Positions 25,581 through 38,355 of a DNA stretch of 64,000 nucleotides are shown here, in pieces (within the stretch, counting starts at the first letter, position 1; the number at the start of each line of letters is the position of its first letter). The position numbers were made by a program, and so were the translations under genes. This DNA comes from Daucus carota subsp. sativus (Eukaryota; Streptophyta; Magnoliopsida; Apiales; Apiaceae): assembly GCF_001625215.2 (NCBI RefSeq), contig NC_030385.2:32079598-32143597 (forward strand), in the 5' to 3' direction. Under the pieces are notes generated by a model that searched no databases, was not told the origin of the DNA, and saw only the letters and a program-made list of their open reading frames with translations.

Positions 25581-28243
25581 TTAACGGTAACGTCGAAGGG
25601 ACAATGTGTTGTTTCTCTTCCAGGTAGCCCTTCTTGAAGGTCGTGCTTTGTGATTACGGTGACCCTTTCCACGAAGACCTCTGTATTTCTTTCCAGCAGA
25701 GGTGAGTCCACGTAGTTCTCTGTGCTTGTGCACAGGGTTACAGATCCAGTTGATCCGTGGGTCATTGCGGATAGTAGTGTGGGCAGCATCAACCAAAATT
25801 ACCTCAAAGTACTTGTAGGTTGAATCCTGAATTATAAATGTCAGTAATATCATTAATGGGCTTTGATCAACATGTTTTGAAATAATGACATTGTACTGTA
25901 ATTCACAAATAGAATTATTACATAAAGACGCCTTGTGAAGGGCGCACATACAAGTAAACAATTCTTAGACATGATACTGATCGTGTTGCATTGTGCATAC
26001 CTCATTGACCCAGTAGGAATTGAGAACCTTCAGACCAGCAAGTTTGCGACCCGCACGTTCCTCAGCAACTGATCGTTTGCTACGTTGAAATTTCAGCTGA
26101 GTAACACCCTGGTTTGTGGGCTTTCCATATACGATACCCTTGGAAACAGGTCTCTTACGTCCACCACGTTTTACACGCACACGGTATACCACATAGCCCT
26201 GCATTGGAATATTATCAGCAATCTTAGAAACCACAAGAATCTGTAGAGAACACAACACCCACCCCATTAAAATGACTCTGCAGTTATCTACACAGAATTT
26301 TTACTTAGCCCCGTGACTTGTCGAAGAAATGATTTGTTTAGTTAAGGATGACAACTAAAAGATTTTATTTGCATTAGATAGTATTTAATTTCATCATTAC
26401 ACAGTGAGTTGCTTCAGCAAACTTCATCCATCGGCGTTGCTCAACAGAATCCACCAAGTGAGATATATCATAAAATATAAACGTAAAAGGCCGTTGCAGC
26501 TATTGTTTATGATATTTAATTTATCATCAAAAGGCTGGCATATTATAAATATAATGCACTTTACGTATCTTGAAAAAGATACTTCTACATTCAACTTTAA
26601 TAATGTTGGTGACTACCAATGTTCTAACTTGTCCACAACTACTGAAGGAGAAAGTTGTACTAGAAAATCAAGGGAACGGACAATTGGAATTACACCAGCA
26701 ATATCATCCCACAATCAAGAACAACTTTCAGTTTGTAAAGTGTTATATCAATAAGCAGAGAGCAGGTACACAACAAAATGATCACTTACACACTCTTAAG
26801 CTATATGTTAGGCATAGATATGTACATTAAACAAACTAATATGCAAAATTCTTCCAAATGAGTAATTCTTGAGCCAAAGTGCAGAACATACTTGTCAAGA
26901 GGCAAAAATATTATGTAGAAGACGCAATAAATCTTGTTTGATATTAACCAGGGAAAAACAACAGACTGCGCAGTATATATACCAACAATATTTATGTCTA
27001 CAAATATCATGCGTAAGCAACTAGCTGATAACCATATAATTATATACATATATGTCCCTGGCCAGCACAGCCCATCAAAAGGATTTATTTTCTGAAAATA
27101 TTTGAACATTTAGGTCTAAACTTTAGAAAGAGTTAATATTGATGTTCATACATTAAAGTCTAAAGCCTCTACTCGATCAATTTTACTTTTCATTGTGTTC
27201 TTCATATCATCTAATTCAATAATTCTTTGGCTTATAGCTTGGAGTGTGAATTAGACATAACAAAAAAACCAGATCATCCAAACTCAACATTGAAGCCCGT
27301 ACTTGTGACCAAATTTAATTTAACATGTTAATGCTATAATCTACGTATCACATTATTGAATCCAATCAAAATTGCCTTTTTTACTAAGTAAATACTTGAT
27401 TACAGACAAATCAAAGAGCTTTGATGTATTATTTTATCAGAAGGGTAATGAACAAAAGGCCAGTTTTCTTTCTTTTTACTACTGAAAATCAACAAGTATA
27501 CAGGGGAAGTGGCAGTGCTTGAATTATACTTTAGGGGAACTGAAAAGCCATTATGTATATGCCCTCAAAACTATAATCCATGTTCCACCCCCTTGTCTGT
27601 ATTACTCAATATTACATCAACAAAATTCAAAGAACAGACAACTTAAGAAACTGAATCTTTACGGATTAAAAAACAAATGTTTTATTATATATTCATTTCC
27701 TCACACAATATACCAACACAAATTTGACAAAACCGATAACTAGTCCTAAAAGCAATATCACAACCTAACAAAAATCAGTTGAACAATTAATCACAAATGC
27801 AGAAGTAACAACACAATGCAAATCAGCTATTAAACAAGCTAACACCATAAGTTAAAATGTTTAACAAATGGATATACCTGCTTGGCCTTGTAGCCGAGAC
27901 GACGGGCCTTATCGGGACGAGTTGGGTGAGTGACACGCACAATGGAAGGATGCTGACGATACTCCCAGCACCTAACCCTCTGCACAAACCTCATCACATC
28001 TGACTGCTTCTTCCTCCATAGCTCAGAAACATAAGTATAAGCTCCTACTCATTTTTATTACAAATCAATACATAAGTCTATGTAATAAAATTAAGCAGAG
28101 GTATATTACATCAGTTATAACAATCTTAAACTAAATGCATCTAACAAAGTACTACCACAGTTTAAACATGAACATCAATTTATATGTGTGTAAGGATTTG
28201 AATAAGATTAAATTAGAAAGAAAAACATAAAATGCGTACCCAT
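25581..28243 (-). CDS. RPL15: 60S ribosomal protein L15 (eL15)
   Basis: Four exons are read on the minus strand: 28243-28240 (only ATGG), 28044-27878, 26198-26001 and 25826-25581. All have GT-AG borders. They join to 615 nt, or 204 residues, the exact length usual for eukaryotic L15. Key blocks are [15 protein letters not shown] and [15 protein letters not shown] (exon 2), [18 protein letters not shown] (exon 3) and [19 protein letters not shown] (exon 4). Residue 4 is Thr where I expect Lys. The protein is a core rRNA-binding component of the large cytosolic subunit. The 4-nt first coding exon is unusually small but keeps the frame exactly. The third intron is short; the second is about 1.7 kb and shows no recognisable nested gene. 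Telo-box and site II promoter motifs support a ribosomal protein gene. Confidence 0.96.
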
Positions 28244-28570
28244 TGTTGAACTGGAAAGCTTTGTCCCTCCCTCGGCTGTTTGGTTACGGCTGAAATATGG
28301 TGTCAATCAATATATGAGAAAGGAGACCTAATTAGGGTTTTAGCTTCCGAGTTATAAGCGGTGAGATAAGGGCTGGGCTTGGCCCAATATGTTTCAGATA
28401 TATTTTGTGGGCGATGAAGAGAATAAGTGGGGACTTTTGGGTTTGTGAGTCCACATTATTAAACCATGTCGACATTAAGAGGGGATTTTCATATGGGACC
28501 AGGCCCAGGATTTTTCTTTCTAGTGGGCTAATAAGAACATGGGAAATTGAAAGTAACCTAGGGTTTTAGG
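28244..28570 (-). promoter_or_regulatory. RPL15 promoter with telo-box and site II motifs
   Basis: On the minus strand there are AAACCCTAAT at 28340-28331, TGGGCC at 28386-28381, a second TGGGCC near 28507-28500, and another telo-box-like CTAAAACCCTA near 28570-28558. Telo-box plus TGGGCC/T pairs are characteristic of plant ribosomal protein promoters, where TCP and Myb-type factors couple expression to growth. The motifs are seen; function is inferred. Confidence 0.65.
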
Positions 28571-29163
28571 TCGGCTCTCTATCAGAAAGACGGTCCAGAC
28601 CCAGTCCAATCAGATAATTAATTGGCCATACTGTGATGTCCAGGTCCGATAATACTCAGATATGAATTTAAAATGATTTGATTTGTTATTTTTTGATAAA
28701 AATGATTTAATTTATTAATGACGGGATCCAATTTTATTATACATGATATAATATATATGTTATTATCATTTTGGTCCCTTATTTTCGTGCAACACAACAT
28801 TATATTATCAATATATCTCTAATTTTTTATAATATACAATATCATATTACTTAAAAGTGTTAATTATCCGGACATAAAGTATTCTTTTCCTTATTAGTTG
28901 AGTCCGGATTTATCCGATTATCATAACTCTGAGATTTAAAATCTCTCGTTAATATGAGATAGTTCCTTGTAATTAAAACGGGCAAAAAAATTAATTATTT
29001 ATATAAGTTATATATATTAGTAAAAAAATATAAATTAATGACATTATTAATGTAAAATATAAATTTAAATTATTCAATCCTATCTGATTTTCCCCAACAT
29101 ATGTTCATCAAGAAGTAACATATTACTACTGTTTTCTCGAAAAAAAACATATCACTACTGTAT
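28571..29163. other. AT-rich intergenic DNA
   Basis: No gene or repeat is recognised between the RPL15 promoter and the hAT-like element. Confidence 0.4.
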
Positions 29164-29534
29164 CAGTGTTACAGAAATCGGGAATCAGACCTAATCGGTT
29201 GAGCTACCGATTCTAGGATTAGTCGGAAATCGGGGATTACTCGGAAGGATTAATTGGAGTTAAAATCGGGTTTATTTTAATATTAAAATATTATTTAATA
29301 TTTAGTTATTATTATATTAGTTATTTAGTAACTAATATATAAACTATATTTATAAACTATATAATTATTCATATTTAAAGTAATATAGTATTTTAATTTT
29401 AGTAATTTATCACATATACTTCGATTATGAAATATATATAAGTATTAATCGGATTTCAAAAATCGGACCAGTGACCGACTTGCAGGGGATTAATCGGGAA
29501 TTTATCGGTTAAATCGGGGATTTTTAGAACACTG
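29164..29534. mobile_element. hAT-like non-autonomous element (371 bp)
   Basis: The left end is CAGTGTTACAGAAATCGG and the right end read inward is CAGTGTTCTAAAAATCCCC. Flanking 8-mers are tactgtat and tattgtat, one mismatch apart. Subterminal aatcggg-type motifs repeat at both ends. It is related by termini to the element at 21265 but shares little interior sequence. Confidence 0.82.
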
Positions 29535-29897
29535 TATTGTATACGTAAATAAGCGATTGAAAAGGATATTTTGAAATCTTGTGTGAACTTGCAGTAGATG
29601 CTCAAGATGGGTCAATCTCAATCATTTCTCAGAAATTACTTCAAAGTCGATACGCTAAATTAACTTAAGAAAAATAAAATCGTGCCGGCAATGAAATGTA
29701 CAATGCAAAACTCCATGTAAGATATGTTGCAAGTACACGTAAGACGATTATAATAGTAAAATATTGTACCTAAAGATAAAATACAAAGTACTATACATCA
29801 TCAACCAAGTCTCGAAAAACAAAAAAGAACATAGGTCCAAACTAGATAATCTCGGGTCTCCGTGTTCGGATAAATAAACCAAATTTGGATAAGGAAG

Positions 29898-32887
29898 ATG
29901 TTGAGGCGGTCATTTGGTAGCGGCGACGGCGCCGGAAACAAAGGCGGTGCGATGATGAGGTCCATCCACAGAACCGTGCGAGCCGGTGGTTGTGGTGGTG
30001 GTGCAACCCAAGACTCTCTTTCTCGCCCTACTTCACCAACCGGTAACACCACTCCTCCTAGACCCTCGTCCAATATTTTCAAACCCAAGGGCTTAAACAC
30101 ACTCTCTGTGTCCAACTCTAATGCTACTGCTTCATCTCCTTTTTGCAATCCATTTCATGCTCCAATGTCCACGTGGGCTTATGCTTCTGATTCTTCTGAG
30201 GCTGATGAGTGGGAGTATGTTGATAGCTGTGATGTAGTTGAGGAGAAGGATGTGGGTTTGTGTTGTGATGAGAATCTTGTGTTTGGGTCTGTTCCTTCTG
30301 TTGAAGAAGTGCAACATGCAGTCTCTTCTCTCCAGCAGTAAGAATCTTATTTTATTATTTCAAAAAAGGTTATAATCTTTGATTAAAAAAAGTTAAATTT
30401 TTTTCTTATGCTTATCTCTTGATTCACTGGGGAATAGCTAGTTTATCATGTCAAAAACTTTAATTTTAGAGTAGGGCTACGTGCCCCAAATTCTGTTCGG
30501 CAGACAAGTGGCTAATTTGTATCTATTAAACTAGAACTAAGTAATTGTCTTGTTAGATTCCATATACGTTCAGACAGATAATATATACAAACCGTTACTT
30601 TCTCATTATTCTTTAATTTGAAAGTGTTCTATATTTTGAGGATTTTCTATGGTACTAGGAAAGTGACAACTGATACAGATTGATATTCCCATTTTACTAA
30701 TGGAGGCATATATACGATATTTGATGTTATTTAGCAAAAAATAAATAACTTGACATTCGGGGTGCTTTACGAATTACTCTTTCATCAATTCATTATTGAC
30801 TGCTTGTGTGTCTTTGTACCAGAATATTGATGATCATAGATATTAGTTGCACATGTGAAGATACTTAATTTTAAATACCAAAAACCAATGAGCAGATAGT
30901 TTGTTTATGCCAAAAATTGTGTTTGTAAATTATTGTATATGGATAGATTCTCAGAGAAAAACTCTCTACTCTTGGGAGGGTAGTTTGTGTACATTTTATT
31001 TACTTAGCCTTAGGAATGATGCAGCGGATACACTTGGTTTGATTTGGTTATTGTTAACTTTGTATAATGTATTTTAATTAGCATCAATGACAATGTATGT
31101 GTAATTGCATGTGAAGAGAATTGCTAGGATAGCTACTTGTATTAACTTGACCTGGCTTTTGCGATGTTGCTTTGATTGGCAGAGATATGTGTTGATCCCC
31201 TTAATTTCCAACTAGAGTTCTGAAGCAAGTAAATAGTTGTTACATTTACTTTATTGGCATAGATAAGAATTCACCAATGCTGTGCTTCTGAGCTAAATGC
31301 AGTTTCTTCTCTCTTGGCATCTGCCCAGACTTTACTAATATTTGGTTCCAACTAGGGTCCTTGACCCAGTGTTGTTCCAACAGGTTCTAACGGGTGATGC
31401 TGTTAATGACTTGGATAAAAAGTTAGTGGACCAAGTAACTAGTCCGACCAGTTTTCTGCGCAGAGTTCCTTCATATGGGTCGGAGGTAGATTGGATGGAA
31501 CCCTCACTGCCACTCTGTAATGCAAGTCTTTTAAAGAATTTTGGTTCAGATGGATTGTATGATGCTTTTCATTTACTTCGGACAGAACCACATGTTCAGG
31601 TAAGGCTGCTGTTTATGCTGAGCATTGACAGATTATCTCCCCTTTACAGCAGAAATTTGTTTTCTATCATAATATTTGATCAGAATTGCCAAGGAAATCT
31701 ATGTCCAAATGCAAATTTAAAGATTAAATAATCCAAGTATCCAACTTGCTGGCGCTTCGGACATTGTATTACATGTAATTGGTAAATGTGTATAGCTATG
31801 TGTACTTATTTAAACAGTTAAGTTATATCTTTCTTTTAAACCAGTAAATGCCTCTGATGATATATGAGTATCGCTTTTAAATGTCAATCCGCTGATAGTA
31901 ATGAAAGCTTTTAAATTTGTTGTGTTGCACTTCTTACAAGTTACAGCCATGAACTACCATCACCACTCTAGCATTTTTACTTTTATTTAGTTAAGCTAGT
32001 GTTGCATGGTGTATTATACTTTGCCTACTTTCCACTTGCCACTTTTTCTGAGACATCCTTAATTAACAAAACAGGAGAATGGAGGGCCACTTATGATATA
32101 TGTAAATTGATGAGATTTAGTATACGTTTTCCTGTTCTGACGTTACAATTTGATTTCCTATAGATCAATGTAACGTGAAGTACTTTAATGTTCTCCACTG
32201 CATTTTGTGTAGAAAATGGTAATTTCACTGTCTTCTGACAAAGCTGTATGGGATGCTGTTTTGAACAATGAGGTTGTGCGGGAAATCAAACAATCAATTG
32301 CTCAAGGTTTGTGCAAGTATTTCATCTATTTATTAAATTGTCTTTAAATTAGTCCAGGTCGCTTTACCGAATGTCATGTTCTGTATATATGTATTGAGTG
32401 TCTGCGTCCCCTATAAGATAGATATTGAACTGTAATTAGCAAACATCCTGAAATATTAGACAAAATTTAATCAGGTTACATTTTTTGGCTTAAAGTGAAC
32501 GTGTAAGCGTTAGAATTTAATATACTTAATGAGTGTTTCAGATACTTGTCTTTTTTCTGAACTGTAATATTCGTACTGCTGACTAGTTATGCGTTATTAA
32601 ATGCAGCTGAAAGCAATGCCTCTCTGAGCTCCATATCCAGTGATGATTCTCATGACTCGGGGACATCAGTAGACATATTGAGTTGGATATTTGTCAACAT
32701 GAAGGCAAAATTTGTGGACTTGGTCGACAAAATAACAAATATGATGAATGGCTTGGTTCTGCCATCTAAAAGTGCGAATGAAACGGAACAAGTTGTGGAC
32801 TCATTCGAGGAGAAACTAAAGGCTTCTTTCATGCTTTCCATTGTGGTCTTCTTGATTGTGGTTGTGAGTCGAGCCAGTAGGGCTTGA
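29898..32887 (+). CDS. Plant protein of unknown function with C-terminal membrane segment
   Basis: Four exons join in frame: 29898-30337, 31356-31599, 32213-32306 and 32607-32887, giving 352 residues, all with GT-AG borders. The N-terminus is basic and Gly-rich (MLRRSFGSGDGAG), then Ser/Pro-rich, then acidic (SSEADEWEYVDS). The middle holds the best-conserved-looking stretch (SLPLCNASLL, DAFHLLRTEPHVQ, MVISLSSDKAVWDAVLNNE). The last 20 residues form one hydrophobic helix (FMLSIVVFLIVVVSRASRA), suggesting a tail-anchored protein with its bulk in the cytosol. I recall similar uncharacterised proteins in other flowering plants but no named domain or function. The acceptor at 31355 restores the glutamine codon split by the exon 1 donor, which supports the model. 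Confidence 0.82.
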
Positions 32888-33435
32888 TTATAATTTGCCG
32901 ACTTGCCTAGCCTAACGTGTCTTCTTGGATTGTATATGGAGGTCTCAACTCCACTCAGTCCAGGGTATGATACAGTTCATGTATTAGCCTAGTAATATTA
33001 AGTACCAGTATATAACAGCATGCTCTTTCTTTAATCAGTGATAACGGATATTCCAGGCCGAGGGGAAACACAGATAATATATGCAAATCGGCATTTCATA
33101 ATGTAATGTGAAGGGAATGAGACTGTATCAGCTCATGCTCCTCTTCATTTCTGATCCACCTTTTGGTTGCATTTTATCTTACTACGAAACTTTGCCAAAT
33201 GAATTAAGAACCTGGAACTGTTTATGCTTTTTTGTAGAGCAGGATTCTTTGCAAGCCATGGATATGAGTCTTGATTAGGCCCATCACCAAACAAGAGTGG
33301 GCTATCTATTGGGCTGTGTTCACTTGTAGGTTGGGCTGATCCCTACGACTAGCAGTAACGTCTTTCCATTTGTCATTACCGGATTTAGTCAGTGAACCTT
33401 TTTACATTAACTGTAAAAACTTAAGTTATTTACTG
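32888..33435. other. 3' flank and intergenic DNA
   Basis: This is the presumed 3' UTR of the upstream gene, then no recognised feature up to the hAT-like element. Bases 33428-33435 (atttactg) are the target duplication of that element. Confidence 0.4.
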
Positions 33436-33851
33436 TAGAGCTGTAATTCGAGTCGGACGGCTCGCGAGCTCGCCCGGCTCGAACTCGTTTAAGTGGGCTC
33501 GGCTCGACTCGACTCGTTAAACGAGTCGAGTTCGGGTAAAGATTTCGGCTCGTTTAATTAAACGAGCCGGCTCGACTCGACTCGTGAATTTAAACGAGCC
33601 GAGTTCGGGTAGAGGTTTGGGCTCGATTAAGTGTAAAATTATACGAGCTGGCTCGCTCGACTCGTTAAAACCGGCTCGTTTAGCTAAACGAGCCGGCTCG
33701 ACTCGACTCGTCTCGTGAAATTAACCGAGTCGAGTTCGGGCAGATTTAGGCTCGATTAGTTAACCGAGCCGGCTCGGCTCGGCTCGAATAAACTTGGCTC
33801 GAATTAGGCTCGGCTCGAAACTCGCCCGGCTCGACTCGAATTACAGCCCTA
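33436..33851. mobile_element. hAT-like element built from CTCGACTCG motifs (416 bp)
   Basis: The left end is TAGAGCTGTAATTCGAGTCG and the right end read inward is TAGGGCTGTAATTCGAGTCG. It has a perfect 8-bp duplication, atttactg, at 33428-33435 and 33852-33859. Nearly the whole element consists of degenerate ggctcgactcg and aacgagccgg units in both orientations. It is far more GC-rich than its surroundings and non-coding. Confidence 0.9.
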
Positions 33852-34157
33852 ATTTACTGGTTCCGTAGTTTATGAAATGTATATTTAAATTTTTCTAAAT
33901 TTGTCGTAATTTTTTTAAGTGAATATGATTTATGTCAAAACTTGAAAGCATGGTAAAAGTTGCCGCACTCTGAAGTCAAATCATGGAGCAAGCGGATAAA
34001 ATATTGTATTCCTCCATGATTTTAGATGTCTCAAATATATTGCATCTCAGGACACGTGATATCTTATTAGGTATATAGCTTCAGGTTTCTCCTTTACGTT
34101 GTGCCATCCGGCGTTCTAGTGTTCTTGGATAGGTGGCGAGGAGAGGCTGGTCAGATA

Positions 34158-34362
34158 CTACCTCCGTCCCACTTTAGGTGACTTGTTCACTGTTTATACG
34201 TACTTCAATGTGTTCGATAGATGTATTTTTATATAATATTTTTTCATAATTTTTATTCTATATAAAAATTTAAATTTTAATAATAAATTACAAAAAAAAT
34301 ATTATGTGCAAGTACTTCTTTATATCTATCTAATAAGATTATATAAAATGGGACGGAGGGAG
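34158..34362. mobile_element. Stowaway-type MITE (205 bp)
   Basis: Ends ctacctccgtcccacttta and aaaatgggacggagggag are inverted repeats flanked by TA (34156-34157 and 34363-34364). The interior is AT-rich. It may be a third Stowaway family in this window. Confidence 0.83.
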
Positions 34363-34658
34363 TAAAGGTCAGATAACGTGTCCAGGTGCTTGCACAATCG
34401 GAAGGGTGGCTACAGCGGAGCTTTGTTCTTATGGGGGGCATGGTGAAATAAAAAACACGTAATGAAAGCTGACGAGCAAAACTACTAATTACGGATGATA
34501 ATTCGAAGTTTTGTGGCAAAATTAATAATCTGCAGTCGACAAAAGGCTCGACAGTGCCTAGTTGTGTTATGTCAACTGTCAAGCTTGATGTTTAGAGCAA
34601 AATGTTTACTAAAGTCTGGACATTTGATAAAACTGTGAGTTGTGTGCTAGTTCAAGTC
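34363..34658. other. Intergenic DNA
   Basis: No feature is recognised. The ORF at 34277-34582 (-) overlaps the MITE and is not supported. Confidence 0.4.
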
Positions 34659-35303
34659 TAGGGGTGATCACGGTCTGGTTTAAACCGCAAAATCCGCATA
34701 AACCAATCCGATATTAATCCGATCCAAACCGAAACCGAAATGAGGTTTACGGTTTCGGTTCGACTAATTTAAAAAACCGTGGTTTGTGGGTTGGTTTCGG
34801 TTTTATATTAAACCAACCCGTTATAAAACCGAACCGCATGTGTATATATATAATATAAATATTTAATATTATATATATACAAAATATTAGTTTTACATAA
34901 ATATATTAATTTTTTAGTTTATACTTGCTAGGTTGTCTAGTTGCTTACCTTATCAATACCAACTACAAGTCATATCAATTCGGTATTCCACGACTTCGGT
35001 TCAACTTTATGCATTTTATTAGACCAAAATTTGTATTTTAATTTAACTATGTGAAATTATGTAAATTGAGACAAAATGATCCTCTATTTTCTAGTATTAT
35101 TCATGAATTCTCATTTCTGATTATAAGCCTTAGTCATAAACCGATCAATCCGCTTAACCGAACCATTAAAAACCGCACCGCTTGGTCCGGGTTAATTGGT
35201 TTGCGGGTCGCGGGTTGGTTTGAGATTATAAAAAACCGCTAATATATGGTTTGGTTCCGGTTCTATCTCCAACCCGAACCAAACCGGACCGCGATCACCC
35301 CTA
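34659..35303. mobile_element. hAT-like non-autonomous element (about 645 bp)
   Basis: The left end is TAGGGGTGATCACGG and the right end is CCGCGATCACCCCTA. Motifs aaccg, ggtttcggtt and aaccaaaccgg crowd both ends and the centre is AT-rich. The flanks share agttcaa (34649-34655 and 35304-35310), but the left copy is offset by a few bases from the end, so the duplication is imperfect. Confidence 0.8.
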
Positions 35304-35311
35304 AGTTCAAC

Positions 35312-37027
35312 TGTGATAAATCACTAACTAGGTGCATCCATTATTCAAAATATAATATAATAACAAATATTTAATCTATTGTGGAAACAAGTTCAAAGTT
35401 CTCATGATTTCTTGGGATTCTTATTACGCCTGGTGTAATTTTTATAATTTCTCATCTTTGGATGATTTTTTCGTAACTAAATCAAACAATTACTAGGGTT
35501 TGAGATTCATATGTGGCCTAATTTATGTATTTTTGTTAGACATATCCGGCTAATCTAGTCAAACGTAATCCACCTTTCAAATTGTGTTTTTATACGAACA
35601 ATAACAAAAGAAAAGTTTACAATGCTGGCATTTACTTTAAAATAGTGCGTTTCTCGTTGTGAATTTGTCTGCCCTTTAGTATATTCAAATCAGCCTATTC
35701 GCTTTTTTTTATAAAATTATATTAATTTTTATTTATAAGTCAAAATCTTATAAGTTGAAAGTCCTAATTTATTTTAGTAACTTATTTATAATTTTAAAAT
35801 TGAATTTTCATAAATATATAATATCATTTTAAAAGATAATATATATTATTTTACTATTTTATTAATTATTTGAGATATTGAATATTAATAACAGAAGATT
35901 ATTAATTATTTAATTTCTAGTACAAATAATTTTAAAAAAAGTGAAGTAAACAAACCCGTATGAAAACTGAAAAGTATAAAAGAAAAGATGTGTGCGAGGA
36001 TGAGGCTGTATAGAGGATTAGAGGTGGCAATATGGTTGTAAAACTATTAAACCATGAATTTGGATCAATATGAAATCACATTTAAGAAAATGGATTTGGT
36101 TTGGTTTATAGTCTCATATTTCGTCCCAAAATATGGATCTAACTATATTTGATCTATATTTGTGTCTCCCGGGAGAAGTCAAGAGCTTGAACCACTACAT
36201 CAACTCACACACTCACACATGATATTGTTATATTTACTATTCATTACATTGTCATTTGAGTGTATTACTTTTTTTTCATCATATAATATTTGTTTTTATT
36301 TATTAAACTAGTTTACCCATAATTCAAACTAAAATCATAACCACATTTTTTTAATATATGGTTTGAAAATGGTTTTGATTTATTTATCCAAACTAAGTCT
36401 ATATAATGAGAACCAAAACCAAATCAAAACCAAATCAAAATCACATTTTGCCACGTCTAGGGCTGTAGGCTGTAGCACAATGCAGATAGTAGGTAGCTCA
36501 ACTCTGATGTACAGCTTGGAGCCTCCTTTTTTTGATGCTAGGTCCCCAAGAAAAAAGTTAAACAAATAATAATTGTTTCGAAAACATAAAACATTAGCCG
36601 AAAGAAAATGAAAGAAATAGTGCATGTAATTAGGGAAAAGAAAGTGAGCAGGATGGGACCTGTCTGGTGGTCTCTGGTCTTGGGATAAGCGTTGAAATCG
36701 TACTGGACAACACTCTGATTGCTGACATTGACATTTGCAATTTTGTACCTTTTGAGTGCTTCACATATACTCCTCCATACACATTTTTTAAATCTCTATT
36801 GCCTGCGATTCTTACCACCGTTTCTCTAGACACTCATGTCAATCGTTTCTCATTCCTTTTCATTGTTTTTTCTTGTATTGCACCCTGCTTTTCTCTTGCA
36901 CTCGGACTCCGTATCTGCATCATGGCCTTTATTTCAAACATTAGGTTTGAGTTTTGACCTTTTTGCAAAGTGTTCTCATCGATAGGGTATCCTATGTTGA
37001 AGCTTTTTTATTTTGGGCATTTGTCAT
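35312..37027. other. Intergenic AT-rich DNA
   Basis: No gene is supported. The ORF at 36667-36957 has no domain and its hydrophobic stretches come from T-rich sequence. Bases near 35700-35960 show taagtcaaaatcttataagt-type sequence resembling a decayed MITE, but no ends could be set. Confidence 0.35.
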
Positions 37028-37419
37028 AGCATCTCCAATCATGAACACCCTTTAGCTAAAAAGTGAGTTGTCATGTCAAAAATAAAAAATTTAACCAATC
37101 ATTTCAAAAGTTCACACTCCAATCATAGTGATCTGTTATCTATAAATTTAGCCAACCTCCTATGCATGACTAAATTTGTCGAACCTCTACGTGTCTGTAA
37201 AAAATTTATAGGAAGATTGCACATCATTTATTACCATATTGAACTGATATATTCAATTTTAACAATCTAAAATATTAATAACATACTATTTTTAAATTAT
37301 AGCCAACCAATATAGCCAATACCATTGAAGCGGAATGTCTTACAGGTTCGGCAAATTTTACATTACGTCTTACAGGTCTAATTTAGCCAACGATTATAAT
37401 CAACAGCGTTGGAGATGCA
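37028..37419. repeat. MITE with AGCATCTCCAA ends (about 390 bp)
   Basis: The left end agcatctccaatc and right end gcgttggagatgc are inverted. The interior (for example tataaatttagccaacc and tctaaaatattaataacata) reappears at about 42060-42590. No clear target duplication is seen. Confidence 0.65.
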
Positions 37420-37439
37420 CTTAGTAGGATAAACAAGGT

Positions 37440-38160
37440 ACTCTATAACTCGCAGCTTCTTAAAATAAGGTACTCTATGACTTCTTGAACCTTAATTCCG
37501 TATTGCTTTATTAATAGGGTTCGAATTTGGAAACTCAGCATAGAATATTAGAATTTCAACTTCCTTCAGTTTTCGTGCTCAGATTTGATGAATTTAACTT
37601 CTCTCCGTCAAGTTTTGAGCCTAAAAATCTCTACCTTCCTCGTATGTTGAGAGTGTTTAAATTCGAGACTACTTCTGTATTTTTTGACTTGTTATTGACA
37701 AGTCAAGTTAAATCAAAATTTATATATATTATAATAATTGAAAAGGTAAAGAAATTTATCCTATTTTTTAATATATTTAACCTTTTTAAATGATAAATTT
37801 TAATTTTTGAAATGAAAACAAAATAAATACTTTTTAATACTTAATAAAAAATCGGTCAATTTAACTTTCAAAAAATAAAATTGGAGTTTGAGTTAATAAT
37901 ATCATCTGATATCAATTTTACAACCGGTCATATTATAATCGACTTTAAAGCAAGTTTCAGGTCAAAATTCTACCCCACGCATCTACCAGTAAAACTCGGA
38001 TTGAAACTACTGAGTTTCACCATCCTGCCATCCATATCCAAAAAGAAAATAGTATAGTAGTTGAATATGTATTCCTAGATAGTGGGCTCTGCAAAATTTT
38101 TGCAGAATATGAATTCAATTACAACAAATAATACAGTAGTACTTTATTTATAACATTGGA
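37440..38160. other. Intergenic DNA downstream of the EXORDIUM-like gene
   Basis: This stretch is AT-rich. The ORF at 37527-37793 has no recognisable features and no repeat is identified. Confidence 0.4.
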
Positions 38161-38169
38161 AGAACCAAA

Positions 38170-38337
38170 TCTTTTTTTCTTTTTCATTTTCTCAAAACAA
38201 ACTTCACCAAAAGTGACCATTATAAACTTACTTAAACAAGCTATTACAAACCAACTCTTTTTTTCTTTTTCATTTTCTCAAAACAAACTTCACCAAAAGT
38301 GACCATTATAAACTTACTTAAACAAGCTATTACAAAA
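38170..38337. repeat. 86-bp direct tandem duplication in the EXORDIUM-like 3' flank
   Basis: The block starting tctttttttctttttcattt and ending aacaagctattacaaa occurs at about 38170-38250 and again at about 38256-38336, matching by eye. It ends only about 19 bp before the stop codon side of the gene, so it probably lies in the 3' UTR. Confidence 0.88.
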
Positions 38338-38355
38338 CAACATTAAAACACTAAA

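Noticed and set aside
33436..33851. Repeated motif array considered as a CRISPR-like or satellite array
   Set aside because: Units are irregularly spaced, occur in both orientations without unique spacers, and are bounded by terminal inverted repeats and an 8-bp duplication, so it is a transposon.
36667..36957. 96-codon hydrophobic ORF
   Set aside because: T-rich DNA produces hydrophobic translations by chance. There is no signal, domain or splice support.
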